Both the position numbers and the translations under genes were made by a program. This document shows positions 19,649-29,400 of a stretch of 64,000 nucleotides of DNA, piece after piece. A model generated the notes under the pieces. The model was not told where the DNA came from. It worked only from the letters and a program-made list of their open reading frames with translations, and made no database searches. The stretch spans positions 986,912-1,050,911 of the forward strand of contig CDRNVI010000040.1 of NCBI GenBank assembly GCA_977017575.1. Direction: 5' to 3'. Position 1 is the stretch's first letter; each line of letters begins with the position of its first letter. Source of the stretch: Paramoeba atlantica. Its lineage: Eukaryota; Discosea.

Positions 19649-20833
19649 TTACAGCACTGGGAGACGTGCTGAGACTCTCTGCGTCCCGAGAGCCCTTGCC
19701 GTTGTAATACTGCTTGCGTTGTAGCGCAACAGTGATTCGACGTTGAGGTGTTTCGTGAGGTTCTGGACGTCCTCCATCCTGAGATTCCCGAGGGAGATCT
19801 CGTGGAATAGGTAAGTAATTGCACCTCTTTTTATGGAATGTGTTCCATACCCCGGACCGAGAAGTTGATTCATCCTGTGGTCCATCTCCCGGACCGTCGT
19901 GTAACACAGGCGCTGGCCTGGTCTCAAACTTCCCACAAACTGAGCCAGTTCGGGTGTCCCCGGTCCAGTCACTATCGCGTAGAGGTACGGCCGGTAAGGA
20001 TTCAGACGGGTTGTCTTGGTCCCCCTGCCCCAATAAATGATTACCTCGTGACTGGCCACACTCACGAACTGCTCCCGCCTCAGGTCGGCGGTCTCGGTCC
20101 ATCTCGCAGCGGCTTTCCAACACAGGAGGCAACACATACTCTCCTTTACGTCGAGATGACGTCTCAGCTTCTTTAGAAGAAGTGGCGTGATTGGTAGCAT
20201 CTGCCGCGTGGGTTCTAGCCCCCCCTGCGCTTGCAGGGCCTTTACGTAGAGACTCAATGGGGTACCTTCGATTCCCATGAGCTCGAACAGAGTCCTCAAT
20301 GCCCCTGCGTACCCCATGCGCGTCGAGGTAGCGAGAGGCAGAGTCTCCAGGAAGAGCACCGCGTTTGCAGGATTCGCGGTGATTCCCTTCGCCTGGCAAT
20401 ACTCGCGCAGGCGGAACCACAGTCGCTCCCTTGTGGCCCACGTGGCCGTTGCCCACATGGGCTGGAGCGCCTCGCCCAACTGAGTGGCGCGCGGGTCCTC
20501 GGGGGGCATTCGAAGAATCGCCCTCAGCAGCTCCTGGCGGCGTCCTCCTGGCGGCTGTGCGGCGTCGGCGGTTACGACGGCAGCGGTTTTGGCGGCGGCG
20601 GTCTTGGCGGCGGTGTAAACGGGAACGGGAAGCCGGGGTAGAGGACGGATTGGGAGGGAGACGCTTCTGCGCCTTAGACGTAACGGGGAGAGAGGGCGGG
20701 GAGGAGGAGTAGTGCCACGCACGCGTGGCCGTCTTTCGCGCTGGCGGAGAGACGGGGAGGAAACAGGGGTAAGAATATCCACCCGTCGTCGCCTGGGACG
20801 ACGGGCACGAGCAGTAATTGGGGTGGGGGGCAT
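19649..20833 (-). CDS. DIRS-B tyrosine recombinase (fossil)
   Basis: About 394 codons with an Arg/Pro-rich N-terminus, then a core-binding-like region (ATWATRERLWFRLREYC), catalytic Arg in KAAARWTETADLRREQF, HSIKRGAITYLFHEISLGN carrying the H-x-x-R block, and LLRYNASSITTARALG with the nucleophile Tyr. A complete set of YR signature residues is visible. It lies between gag and RT. Confidence 0.8.
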   Translation of the reverse strand: MPPTPITARARRPRRRRVDILTPVSSPSLRQRERRPRVRGTTPPPRPLSPLRLRRRSVSLPIRPLPRLPVPVYTAAKTAAAKTAAVVTADAAQPPGGRRQELLRAILRMPPEDPRATQLGEALQPMWATATWATRERLWFRLREYCQAKGITANPANAVLFLETLPLATSTRMGYAGALRTLFELMGIEGTPLSLYVKALQAQGGLEPTRQMLPITPLLLKKLRRHLDVKESMCCLLCWKAAARWTETADLRREQFVSVASHEVIIYWGRGTKTTRLNPYRPYLYAIVTGPGTPELAQFVGSLRPGQRLCYTTVREMDHRMNQLLGPGYGTHSIKRGAITYLFHEISLGNLRMEDVQNLTKHLNVESLLRYNASSITTARALGTQRVSARLPVL

Positions 20834-20836
20834 TTC

Positions 20837-21253
20837 CTAGTGGAAAGCCCATGTTGCGCCGTAACGGTTGGCGCCGCCCACCACCCCGCCGCGAAAATCC
20901 TGTTGCGGGGTGCGTGTGGCACGGAACTGCCCCCCCTGCTGTTGGGACGCTTGGGGGCAGTTCGATCGGAGGTGGCCTGGCTGATGACAGCCAAAACAGA
21001 AAGGTCCTTGGCTGCGTCGACGAGGAGCACGCTGCGCAGTCCGGCCCCTCAGTTGCTCGTCAACCACAAGCTGACCGTAGCGGTCCTGAGGGTCGTCGTC
21101 ACGGTGCAACCGCTGTTGCACACGCTCGACAGCAACGCCCGCCGCAGCCCAATAATGGTTGCGAAGCTCTTCGATGATGAGAAGGGCTACGGCGAGGTTG
21201 TGCTTCTCTAGCCATCCCTCCGTATTGCACGCAGCGTACACCCATTCTTTTAC
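20837..21253 (-). pseudogene. DIRS-B gag C-terminal part with zinc knuckle (fossil)
   Basis: Reads EKHNLAVALLIIEELRN, VERVQQRLHRDDDP and a CCHC knuckle C-x2-C-x4-H-x4-C (FCFGCHQPGHLRSNCPQ). It matches DIRS-C ORF1. It borders the 18-mer array, which stays open in this frame and produces a meaningless 455-codon fusion. Confidence 0.75.
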
Positions 21254-22170
21254 ACCCTTCTTTTTGTTAAGACCCTTCTTTTTGTTAAGACCCTTCTTTT
21301 TGTTAAGACCCTTCTTTTTGTTAAGACCCTTCTTTTTGTTAAGACCCTTCTTTTTGTTAAGACCCTTCTTTTTGTTAAGACCCTTCTTTTTGTTAAGACC
21401 CTTCTTTTTGTTAAGACCCTTCTTTTTGTTAAGACCCTTCTTTTTGTTAAGACCCTTCTTTTTGTTAAGACCCTTCTTTTTGTTAAGACCCTTCTTTTTG
21501 TTAAGACCCTTCTTTTTGTTAAGACCCTTCTTTTTGTTAAGACCCTTCTTTTTGTTAAGACCCTTCTTTTTGTTAAGACCCTTCTTTTTGTTAAGACCCT
21601 TCTTTTTGTTAAGACCCTTCTTTTTGTTAAGACCCTTCTTTTTGTTAAGACCCTTCTTTTTGTTAAGACCCTTCTTTTTGTTAAGACCCTTCTTTTTGTT
21701 AAGACCCTTCTTTTTGTTAAGACCCTTCTTTTTGTTAAGACCCTTCTTTTTGTTAAGACCCTTCTTTTTGTTAAGACCCTTCTTTTTGTTAAGACCCTTC
21801 TTTTTGTTAAGACCCTTCTTTTTGTTAAGACCCTTCTTTTTGTTAAGACCCTTCTTTTTGTTAAGACCCTTCTTTTTGTTAAGACCCTTCTTTTTGTTAA
21901 GACCCTTCTTTTTGTTAAGACCCTTCTTTTTGTTAAGACCCTTCTTTTTGTTAAGACCCTTCTTTTTGTTAAGACCCTTCTTTTTGTTAAGACCCTTCTT
22001 TTTGTTAAGACCCTTCTTTTTGTTAAGACCCTTCTTTTTGTTAAGACCCTTCTTTTTGTTAAGACCCTTCTTTTTGTTAAGACCCTTCTTTTTGTTAAGA
22101 CCCTTCTTTTTGTTAAGACCCTTCTTTTTGTTAAGACCCTTCTTTTTGTTAAGACCCTTCTTTTTGTTAA
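21254..22170 (+). repeat. 18-bp array, block 1
   Basis: About 51 copies of TTAAGACCCTTCTTTTTG, essentially invariant. It lies between the DIRS-B gag and a 5'-end fragment of LINE-E. Because 18 is divisible by three, several frames stay open throughout; none is coding. Confidence 0.97.
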
Positions 22171-22249
22171 TCTCTTTTCCAAATCTCGCTTGACGAGCGA
22201 ACATGTTTAAGTAATCTCAATAAAAAAAAATCAACAACAAGGTACAGAA
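22171..22249 (-). pseudogene. Duplicated 5' end of LINE-E with SL remnant
   Basis: Encodes only MFARQARFGK from ATG 22204 before meeting array block 1. Upstream are the same leader and the same 15-nt SL remnant (22235-22249) as at LINE-E (26614-26659). It is a duplicate of that locus, since flanking DIRS-D repeat sequence is shared too. Confidence 0.8.
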
Positions 22250-22697
22250 GATTAACTCATATACAAACCTATACATGATTCCAAGTTATCTCCTATGTCA
22301 AAAAAGATGAAACAATGTCACAGCTGCGCAAAAGACAAAACATAAATATCCCATGACAATAACATACACTTACCTCTCCCTTTCAACGAGCTTGCGAACG
22401 GGTCCAACGCGGGGAGTGGTTTGGGGGCTGGTGGGAGGGGAAACTTTTGTCGAGAACAGTAAACCTGAGTAATTGAATTATCAATATTCGAATATCGTAC
22501 TACGGGATATTTGTATATCAGTATTAACACAATTTCATTGTTTAAAACAAAAACAGGTACAATGCCCCCCGGCGGGGCATCCTATCCATATCACTTCGAA
22601 AATATATTTCTCGTCAAATTCTATCCGTAAACTTCAAGAATTTTACATCATAATATATTTAGAAAAGGAAAACAAATTTCATATTGTTCGCAAAGAC
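22250..22697 (-). repeat. Solo A-B2 terminus of DIRS-D family
   Basis: Copy of the DIRS-D B2 (166 bp) plus A2 (about 260 bp) block at 26660-27111, ending at the same CGATTAAC core. No internal ORFs. It is consistent with recombination between direct repeats A1 and A2, like a solo LTR, or with duplication of the 26.6-27.1 kb locus. Confidence 0.75.
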
Positions 22698-23152
22698 ATT
22701 CGATTAACTGGATGTAACATTCTTTTGAAAGACGAATCAATATTGCCTTTTTTTTTTTTGTTCTCTTCATCGAAGGTCCCCACTACCCAACATCATCTGG
22801 TATTTTTATCTTATGAGCCGTCATTACTGTTTTTTTTTTTGTGTTATCTTGTGTGCTTTTGGCCCGATTTCCGGAGTAACTTCAAAGATTCAGCATTGTA
22901 GACTTCCTACCCAATGTTCTTGGGCCATATATATAAACTTTTAGAACTTGATAAAATTGATAACCATTGCACATACTCAGTTCCACTTTTTATCTATCTT
23001 TATCACCAATGTCTGTCCTAAGATGTTGCAACGTCTTGAGATTAAAACCAAATCATCATCTAGCATTTTAGCTTATGTGCCGTCATCACTGTTTTTTTTT
23101 TGTGTGTTATCTTGTGTGCTTTTGGCACGATTTCCGGAGTAACTTCAAAGAT
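22698..23152 (-). other. LINE-E 3' UTR and a second, diverged 3'-end copy
   Basis: About 120 bp adjoining the LINE-E stop (23078-23196, with GCCGTCATCACTG, a T-tract and CGATTTCCGGAGTAACTTC) reappears at about 22800-22929. The second copy carries its own T-tract near 22741-22752. This is either a minimal 5'-truncated insertion or a local tandem duplication. No other feature is seen. Confidence 0.6.
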
Positions 23153-26100
23153 TCAGCATTGCAGACTTCCTACCCAATGTTCTTGGGCCATATATTGCCG
23201 CAGTTGCGAGAAGATAGTGTATGCGGAGAATTTTTCAATTTCCAATTGGAATGCTTCTCGAGTGTTTTCTACGTCTAGGCCTGCCCTATTTGCCAGTGTC
23301 TTGAGGAGTTCCTTAGTTTCCTTGTGAAGAAGACCACAATCTGTTACTGGTATGCAGCGAAAGTATTCTTGGTCCAATCCTTTTTCCTGCACATATTTCC
23401 GTTGCTTACGGTCTACCGCATTTTGGAGGAGGGCAACGCTTGTCTGCCGCTTGTAGCTCCCACAACAAGTGTGCACCACTGTCACATCGTAGAGTATCTC
23501 CCCAACATTTGGCCACATTATGGCCAGATCAGGGCCTGAACGAATTCTCCGAGCACGACAAGGATGATGTTCTGCAGCTTCAGGTGAAATGGAACATTTG
23601 CACTTCGTGCAGAAGAAGGAAGAATGAAGGCGTGGTTCTATAGCGCAGGGTACTCCAGCTTTGGCACAAAGATCGGAAAGGTAGCGCACGATGTGGGAGT
23701 GCTTTCTCGTACAGTTCATCCCTGCACATCTTGAACACCCAGCTACATGTGAAATGATTCCATGTGGTGTTTCCGTGGCGCCGCATCCTGGACAAGTAAT
23801 TTCATTCGGCGCACCTTGGAGTGCGATACCAAGCCGCATCATGAGTGTATATCGGAAGAGATACGGATTCACGTAATTATTTGTCGCTGCCAAGTGGAGA
23901 TTTGCTTCTTTTGATCGCTTCATAATGCCCGCAAATCTATCCTTTTGCATCAGTTCTGAAGCCAGTGTTTCATGTTCTAACTTAATCTGCTTTTTGAAAT
24001 CAGTACGTGCAGCTTGGCTGGAAATTTTCTTGTGGTTGGCACCTTTCCGCTCTCCCGTGATATCTACTGGAGCGTTAGTGGGTTTAAGTTGCTCATCAAT
24101 AGATTTACGGGAAATCGCAAAAAGATAGCGTTGCTTCAATATCGTCGATGTTATGCCTAAGCCGCCCATCTTACATGGTAGAGAAGCTAGTCGGAGGGCT
24201 TCATCATCTGCATTGCACCATCGTCTCAACACTTTGTGGATTTCTTTATCAAATACCTCAGCGAGGGAAAACGTTGCCTCTGGGACGTGCACTCTAAGAT
24301 GATAATCGTGACGTGGAAGAGTACACCGACGCAGGATTGCTAGCGACAGGTTACTTGGCCCCATCACCCGTAGACGACGAAAAAGGCATTCATGTTTACT
24401 CAGCTTTTCAATCAGTTTATGTTCCACAACTTTCGCACTTCCTATGTATCCACCTAACACTTTGATGGACTGTTCGCATGTTGTGACGCCAAGCTCCTTG
24501 AGGTTGGTTTTATTTAATACTTCGTTTGTGTTTCGGAACCACTCGCATTTTCCGTAGTTTATATGTAAATTCAAATCCTGGGTAAGTTCACGTAAATGAT
24601 GAAAAGCTGCCTCCAGTGACTTTACATTCTTTGAGCTCATTGTAACGTCGTCTTGGTACGCTCGAATTTTTACTTCGGGATAATTTTTGGAGACCTCCTT
24701 CAACGGTTGTTGCAGGAGAGAGCAAAAATAGAGCGATGAAAGTGCTGATCCCTGTCTTACTCCTGAAGAACTTTCTATAATCGAGTGTAATGCATTATTG
24801 GCGAAGAAAAGGAGTTCGGAAGGCTGGCCATATTCTAGATAAAAAAGCCGCATGAAGTGTTTAAAGATCGGCTCCTTAAGCAGTGATTTCGCTATTTCCG
24901 TACGATGTGGCGTATTATAAGCATTCTTGAAATCAACTGTGAGTATAGTGTATCCGTCTTTTCGTTCCTCTAACAACTCATGCACTATTGACTCACAGGC
25001 TCTTTCTTGTAGAATACCCCGTTGGATTGGCTGGAAAAGGGTTTTGAGGGAGCTTTCGTGTCTGTTTAAGAGAATCGAACCGCATATTTTTAGAATTGTG
25101 TCGCCCATTGCAACTGGTCGTATGCCGTTTTGCGGCTTTGCTAGAGCAATTATTCTGCAGCGTGTCAGTCGTTTACGTACGCTTTCTGCCACATCACCAT
25201 TTATGACGTCACGAAACATGTGGCAAAGCGCTAGGCAGGATTCCTCATCTTCCACTAAAAGTCGCATCATGCTTTCGCTGAAGCCTGTTGGTCCCGGCGC
25301 TGCTCCTCGAGATAGTTTTTCTGTTGCCACCCGAAGCTCTGATTGCTCAACTACCCCAATTCGTGGAAAATCTTCTTCTAAACGTTTGGGGGTGGGTCCT
25401 GTAGGATGGAGCTCTTTCAACTTGAAAACTTTCTCATGCGGTTCTAGAGATGACTCTCGGTATACATTGTCCAAAATCCGTGTTGCTTTACTCAAATTTC
25501 CTGCTTTTGCTGCTGTCAGTGCGTTTCTTATTGACCGCTGATCGATTGCAAGTTCTTGACGTTGTTCTTCACTCAGATTTTGGTCATCTAAGAGCTCGCG
25601 GTGTCTACGGCGGTGGGCTGAACTCTGTTTTCTTTTCAAAGTGAGACGAACTGTGGCCAGCGAATCCCTTGGAGCATCCAGTAATTTGTGCCATATGGCA
25701 GTTTTCTCTGATTCTAAAATGGTTTTAGGGTAGTCTCGTACAATGGATCGGAAGATGGCTACTACATGAACTGCAAATGATGGATCGATTTGAACGAATG
25801 TCGGTAGAGGTTCATAGTCTTGGTTATTCTCGGCGCTTTCTTCTTCTTCGTCTTGATCTTCATTCTTCTCGTCCAGGAAATTCCCAATCGCCTTTATCTT
25901 ATTCAGCTTAACAGCACCTAGCGACCATATTTTAATTCTGTCTGACGGCGGTAAGTGTAGGATACCTTGTGGACCCTCTCCTTTCCCCTCCTTATAAGAA
26001 ATCTGAATCTTTACCATTCCTTTCCGTGAGGATCTTTTTACGACTTCGCCAACGGAGTGATACATCTCTTTATTCCTGCTAAATCCCCATCGCACCTCGC

Positions 26101-26614
26101 AAGTCGTACCTTTGCCCCATTCTCTAATAATTTGTTGGACTTGGTCAGGGGCTTTTGCGAAACATGGGTTGCTCTTGTTTTCTTCACCGTCTGTCGACAT
26201 AGAATCCGATTGTGTCGCTTTTTCGTCTTCGGACTTTGAGGCGTTCGATTCATCATTTTCCGAAGTTTCTATATCGATATTTCCTCGTTCAATTCTGTTT
26301 CGCATCGTGTATCTCTTCAACTTGATGAGATTCGAATTCTTCGCTTCCACTTGATCATGAATTTCGTGGTCAGCCCAAATTGGAGAAATGTCTTTTCCTG
26401 TGCTTTGACTGATAACCCTAATTCGTGGTGTCTTCTTGGGTTTCGGTGCGGTCTCACTTTTATTGTAGCTCGGCTCGGTGATTCTGGTGTTCGGAGAAGC
26501 TCTACAGCGTCCTTCGCTACAATCATCCTTCCGGGTAGCTTGCAGAAAATTTCCCGATGTCGCCCCGATGTCGTCCGTGAAGTGTTTTCCAAATCTCGCT
26601 TGACGAGCGAACAT
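23153..26614 (-). CDS. LINE-E ORF: RT + zinc fingers + RLE, apparently intact
   Basis: 1153 codons from ATG at 26614, preceded by a short leader and an SL remnant, which supports this start. The N-terminal 200 residues are charged and probably disordered. A conserved pre-RT block is FVQIDPSFAVHVVAIFRSIV (about 290-310). RT: motif A DFKNAYN (about 560), GVRQGSALSSLYF (about 620), catalytic YQDD (about 652; YQDD replaces the usual YADD/YIDD), GGYIG. A zinc finger starts at CPGC (about 940) with H...C, a second Cys/His cluster follows, and the RLE SGPDLAIMW...LYDVTVVHT lies near 1026-1050. The length fits a one-ORF R2/CRE-group LINE. The product would nick target DNA and prime reverse transcription there. 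No stop or frameshift is visible. Confidence 0.85.
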   Translation of the reverse strand: MFARQARFGKHFTDDIGATSGNFLQATRKDDCSEGRCRASPNTRITEPSYNKSETAPKPKKTPRIRVISQSTGKDISPIWADHEIHDQVEAKNSNLIKLKRYTMRNRIERGNIDIETSENDESNASKSEDEKATQSDSMSTDGEENKSNPCFAKAPDQVQQIIREWGKGTTCEVRWGFSRNKEMYHSVGEVVKRSSRKGMVKIQISYKEGKGEGPQGILHLPPSDRIKIWSLGAVKLNKIKAIGNFLDEKNEDQDEEEESAENNQDYEPLPTFVQIDPSFAVHVVAIFRSIVRDYPKTILESEKTAIWHKLLDAPRDSLATVRLTLKRKQSSAHRRRHRELLDDQNLSEEQRQELAIDQRSIRNALTAAKAGNLSKATRILDNVYRESSLEPHEKVFKLKELHPTGPTPKRLEEDFPRIGVVEQSELRVATEKLSRGAAPGPTGFSESMMRLLVEDEESCLALCHMFRDVINGDVAESVRKRLTRCRIIALAKPQNGIRPVAMGDTILKICGSILLNRHESSLKTLFQPIQRGILQERACESIVHELLEERKDGYTILTVDFKNAYNTPHRTEIAKSLLKEPIFKHFMRLFYLEYGQPSELLFFANNALHSIIESSSGVRQGSALSSLYFCSLLQQPLKEVSKNYPEVKIRAYQDDVTMSSKNVKSLEAAFHHLRELTQDLNLHINYGKCEWFRNTNEVLNKTNLKELGVTTCEQSIKVLGGYIGSAKVVEHKLIEKLSKHECLFRRLRVMGPSNLSLAILRRCTLPRHDYHLRVHVPEATFSLAEVFDKEIHKVLRRWCNADDEALRLASLPCKMGGLGITSTILKQRYLFAISRKSIDEQLKPTNAPVDITGERKGANHKKISSQAARTDFKKQIKLEHETLASELMQKDRFAGIMKRSKEANLHLAATNNYVNPYLFRYTLMMRLGIALQGAPNEITCPGCGATETPHGIISHVAGCSRCAGMNCTRKHSHIVRYLSDLCAKAGVPCAIEPRLHSSFFCTKCKCSISPEAAEHHPCRARRIRSGPDLAIMWPNVGEILYDVTVVHTCCGSYKRQTSVALLQNAVDRKQRKYVQEKGLDQEYFRCIPVTDCGLLHKETKELLKTLANRAGLDVENTREAFQLEIEKFSAYTIFSQLRQYMAQEHWVGSLQC

Positions 26615-26644
26615 GTTTAAGTAATCTCAATAAAAAAAAATCAA

Positions 26645-26659
26645 CAACAAGGTACAGAA
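26645..26659 (-). other. Spliced-leader remnant (15 nt) at LINE-E 5' end
   Basis: TTCTGTACCTTGTTG, the 3' part of the 35-nt SL-like exon at 62946-62980, sits 30 nt before the LINE-E ATG. Past it the sequence changes abruptly to the DIRS-D terminus, so the LINE 5' end lies within the SL. Confidence 0.75.
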
Positions 26660-26825
26660 GATTAACTCATATACAAACCTATACATGATTCCAAGTTATC
26701 TCCTATGTCAAAAAAGATGAAACAATGTCACAGCTGCGCAAAAGACAAAACATAAATATCCCATGACAATAACATACACTTACCTCTCCCTTTCAACGAG
26801 CTTGCGAACGGGTCCAACGCGGGGA
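26660..26825 (-). repeat. DIRS-D repeat B2
   Basis: 166 bp beginning GATTAACTCATATAC, matching B1 at 27112-27277 and the solo copy at 22250. It abuts the SL remnant of LINE-E. Confidence 0.8.
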
Positions 26826-26849
26826 GTGGTTTGGGGGCTGGTGGGAGGG

Positions 26850-27111
26850 GAAACTTTTGTCGAGAACAGTAAACCTGAGTAATTGAATTATCAATATTCG
26901 AATATCGTACTACGGGATATTTGTATATCAGTATTAACACAATTTCATTGTTTAAAACAAAAACAGGTACAATGCCCCCCGGCGGGGCATCCTATCCATA
27001 TCACTTCGAAAATATATTTCTCGTCAAATTCTATCCGTAAACTTCAAGAATTTTACATCATAATATATTTAGAAAAGGAAAACAAATTTCATATTGTTCG
27101 CAAAGACATTC
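26850..27111 (-). repeat. DIRS-D repeat A2
   Basis: About 262 bp from GAAACTTTTGTCGAG to the ATTCGATTAAC core. It contains the G/C palindrome near 26972. Its left ~197 bp equal A1 at 31321-31518. Confidence 0.8.
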
Positions 27112-27277
27112 GATTAACTCATATACAAACCTATACATGATTCCAAGTTATCTCCTATGTCAAAAAAGATGAAACAATGTCACAGCTGCGCAAAAGACAA
27201 AACATAAATATCCCATGACAATAACATACACTTACCTCTCCCTTTCAACGAGCTTGCGAACGGGTCCAACGCGGGGA
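27112..27277 (-). repeat. DIRS-D repeat B1
   Basis: 166-bp match to B2, directly joined to A2 as expected for the B1-A2-B2 block. Confidence 0.8.
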
Positions 27278-27405
27278 CCACCCATTCGCCAGTCCAACAC
27301 ATACCCACTCGCAGGTACTGCTACTCGCAGGTACTGCTACTCGTATGTGGCGCCTACTCCAGATACAAGAAAACGGTCTGCCTTATCCCACACACTTAAT
27401 AACCT

Positions 27406-27437
<32 letters not shown>

Positions 27438-27553
27438 ATGATTCTATATACCAAATAAGTTATAAATAAGTTATAAATAAGTTATAAATAAGTTATACTA
27501 TATTTTTGGAACTACCTATATTTTGAATTAGATGAACTTTCAATTCATTTTGA
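27278..27553. other. DIRS-D 3' non-coding interval with poly(T) and microsatellite
   Basis: Holds a short duplication (CGCAGGTACTGCTACT twice), a T-tract of about 32 at 27405-27436, and about four copies of an 11-bp AAGTTATAAAT unit (about 27455-27497). No gene. Confidence 0.6.
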
Positions 27554-29400
27554 CTACATGCGGCTGTACGGATCGGCAGGATTTTCCTTCGAGCAAATAT
27601 ACTGGGCTTTAACGACCAACCCTTTACGCTTTAAATAATCCAACAAACGGCGAAGCTCCGACGTAATACCATCCGAATTAGACATCTTACGATTTAATGC
27701 CGCGACGCAGGAAGTGTTATCAACGAAGACATCTACACACGTATCCCTACCAAAGTGATGGCCAAATTTTTCAAAGGCGAGGCGAACGGCGCGTGCCTCT
27801 GCGCGATTGACTTCATACTCAAAATCAGGTGGCCACCGCGACCCAGCACAAACGACTTGCCCGTAATCCAAAGAATTGCTCATCAGAATATAATTTTAAT
27901 AAACAAATAATCAATTTGTAATCACTAAATATAATTTAAATACGAGGCACCCAAATACCTGTGTTTTGAACGTTACTATAAATAAAATTATTTGATGAAT
28001 ATAGTACTAAAGGACGTCCTTATAAAAACAATCTTCACCTCTCTCTCTCTCTTGCGAATGGGTAGTTCCCCGGCGGGGAAAGGCGGCCTACCCCCGATTC
28101 CAAAGATGCATAAGTGGCTGCAGCAAAGTCATCCTGTCGCAATCGCCGCGAAATTTTGTCTCCTAAAGCCACTTTCCCTTGTCTATGAAAATACTTGATT
28201 CCATTGAATGTGTAAATCTGTGCGGGCGGCTCTCCACGATCTTTAAACAAGGCATTTAATCTGTCTGCTCTATCATCCACAAAACGAGCGTACTTATTTG
28301 CTATCTCATCCCGCGCGGCAAAACGGATACCATCAATATAAACGTCCAGTCCGGAATAAAAGAACGCGTGCTTTTCGGTACAGTAATTTCTGTCACCTGC
28401 TAGAGTTGCTGTCAAGGTGTGCATTAACTCGGGAGCGCACCGATGCCCCATGGGCATTACAGTCAATTCGTATAGATCCCCTTTTGCGTCTTTAAAGCGA
28501 AACTTTTGACGACTTTCCTCTGGTATTGCGACCTGCCAAAACCCACACGCCAAATCCCGTTTGACGGCACTTTCTTCTTTGGCGCGGTGCAGATAATACG
28601 CTGCATGTCTAACGGGGACATACGGTTCATATATTTCCTTAATGCGATCATTATCTGCGTGCGTCCACGCTATAAAACGACGACGTTCGGAATGTTCATG
28701 TTCACCAGGTTCCACAACTGTGAAAGGTATCACCCAATCCAAAGACGGCCGCACCTTAGCTTCTTCGTCTGATACTCTGGAAATGAAACCCGCCGCTGCT
28801 AATTCCTTTATGTCATTGTGCGGCAAAAACGACTTATATAGCGGAATGGTGGATGCCTGTTCCGGTAAACGTAATAAAGTCTCCAATGTCTCATCGAATC
28901 GATCACCAGTCGCCTCATTCATCATTTCTCTCAACTTCTTAACCGACATCCGGGGAATACCCTGCTTGATATGCAATGGAATAGAATAATCCTTCGGTAA
29001 CGCGACCTTTGACGTCCTTCGCGTTCTGGTAATAGTGTGACGCACCTTTTCCTGTGGTATGTCATCCAAGAACTTACGAAAAATTTCACTTGCCTCTACA
29101 TGATCCGTAACTTGCTGGTTGCTTTCTGCGTGCCCAACACCAACGCGGTGGTAACCGGGTCGGCGTTGTATCGAAGAAGCGAATCGAGGGACTGATGCTT
29201 TGCTAATCGTTGTACTTCCTCGAGGCGCGTATTGCCCTTCACTACTTCCGCAAACAGCTGTGTTATTGCTCCTCGTTTCGCTGAGTGTGAGCCGAAACCT
29301 GTCCCCAGAATTCGGCGTATCTTCGCATCCACTTCGGATACCGATGTTCTTGACATCGGCTGCAACTGCCCCAGCTTTGTTATGTAATCCGCTGGACGAT
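27554..29400 (-). pseudogene. DIRS-D RT-RNase H region (fossil, broken)
   Basis: RT recognised from DLACGFWQVAIP, VMPMGHRCAPELMHTLT and YIDGIRF. RNase H recognised from EVNRAEARAVRLAFEKFG, VFVDNTSC and NPADPYSR. The region is clearly related to DIRS-B and -C but diverged. It is broken, with A/T-rich unrelated sequence inside. Confidence 0.75.

Larger units (their letters stand above)
17903..21253 (-). mobile_element. DIRS-B: polyadenylated YR-element copy (fossil)
   Basis: Contains the end of a zinc-knuckle Gag, a tyrosine recombinase and an RT/RNase H. Unlike DIRS-A and -D it has no B1-A2-B2 block. About 20 nt after the RT/RNase H stop comes a poly(A) tail (poly(T), 17903-17923). Its other edge is the 18-mer array at 21254. 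These features suggest a copy made from a polyadenylated transcript by LINE machinery. The RT and YR frames are long and open, so it looks fairly young, but it is incomplete. Confidence 0.7.
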
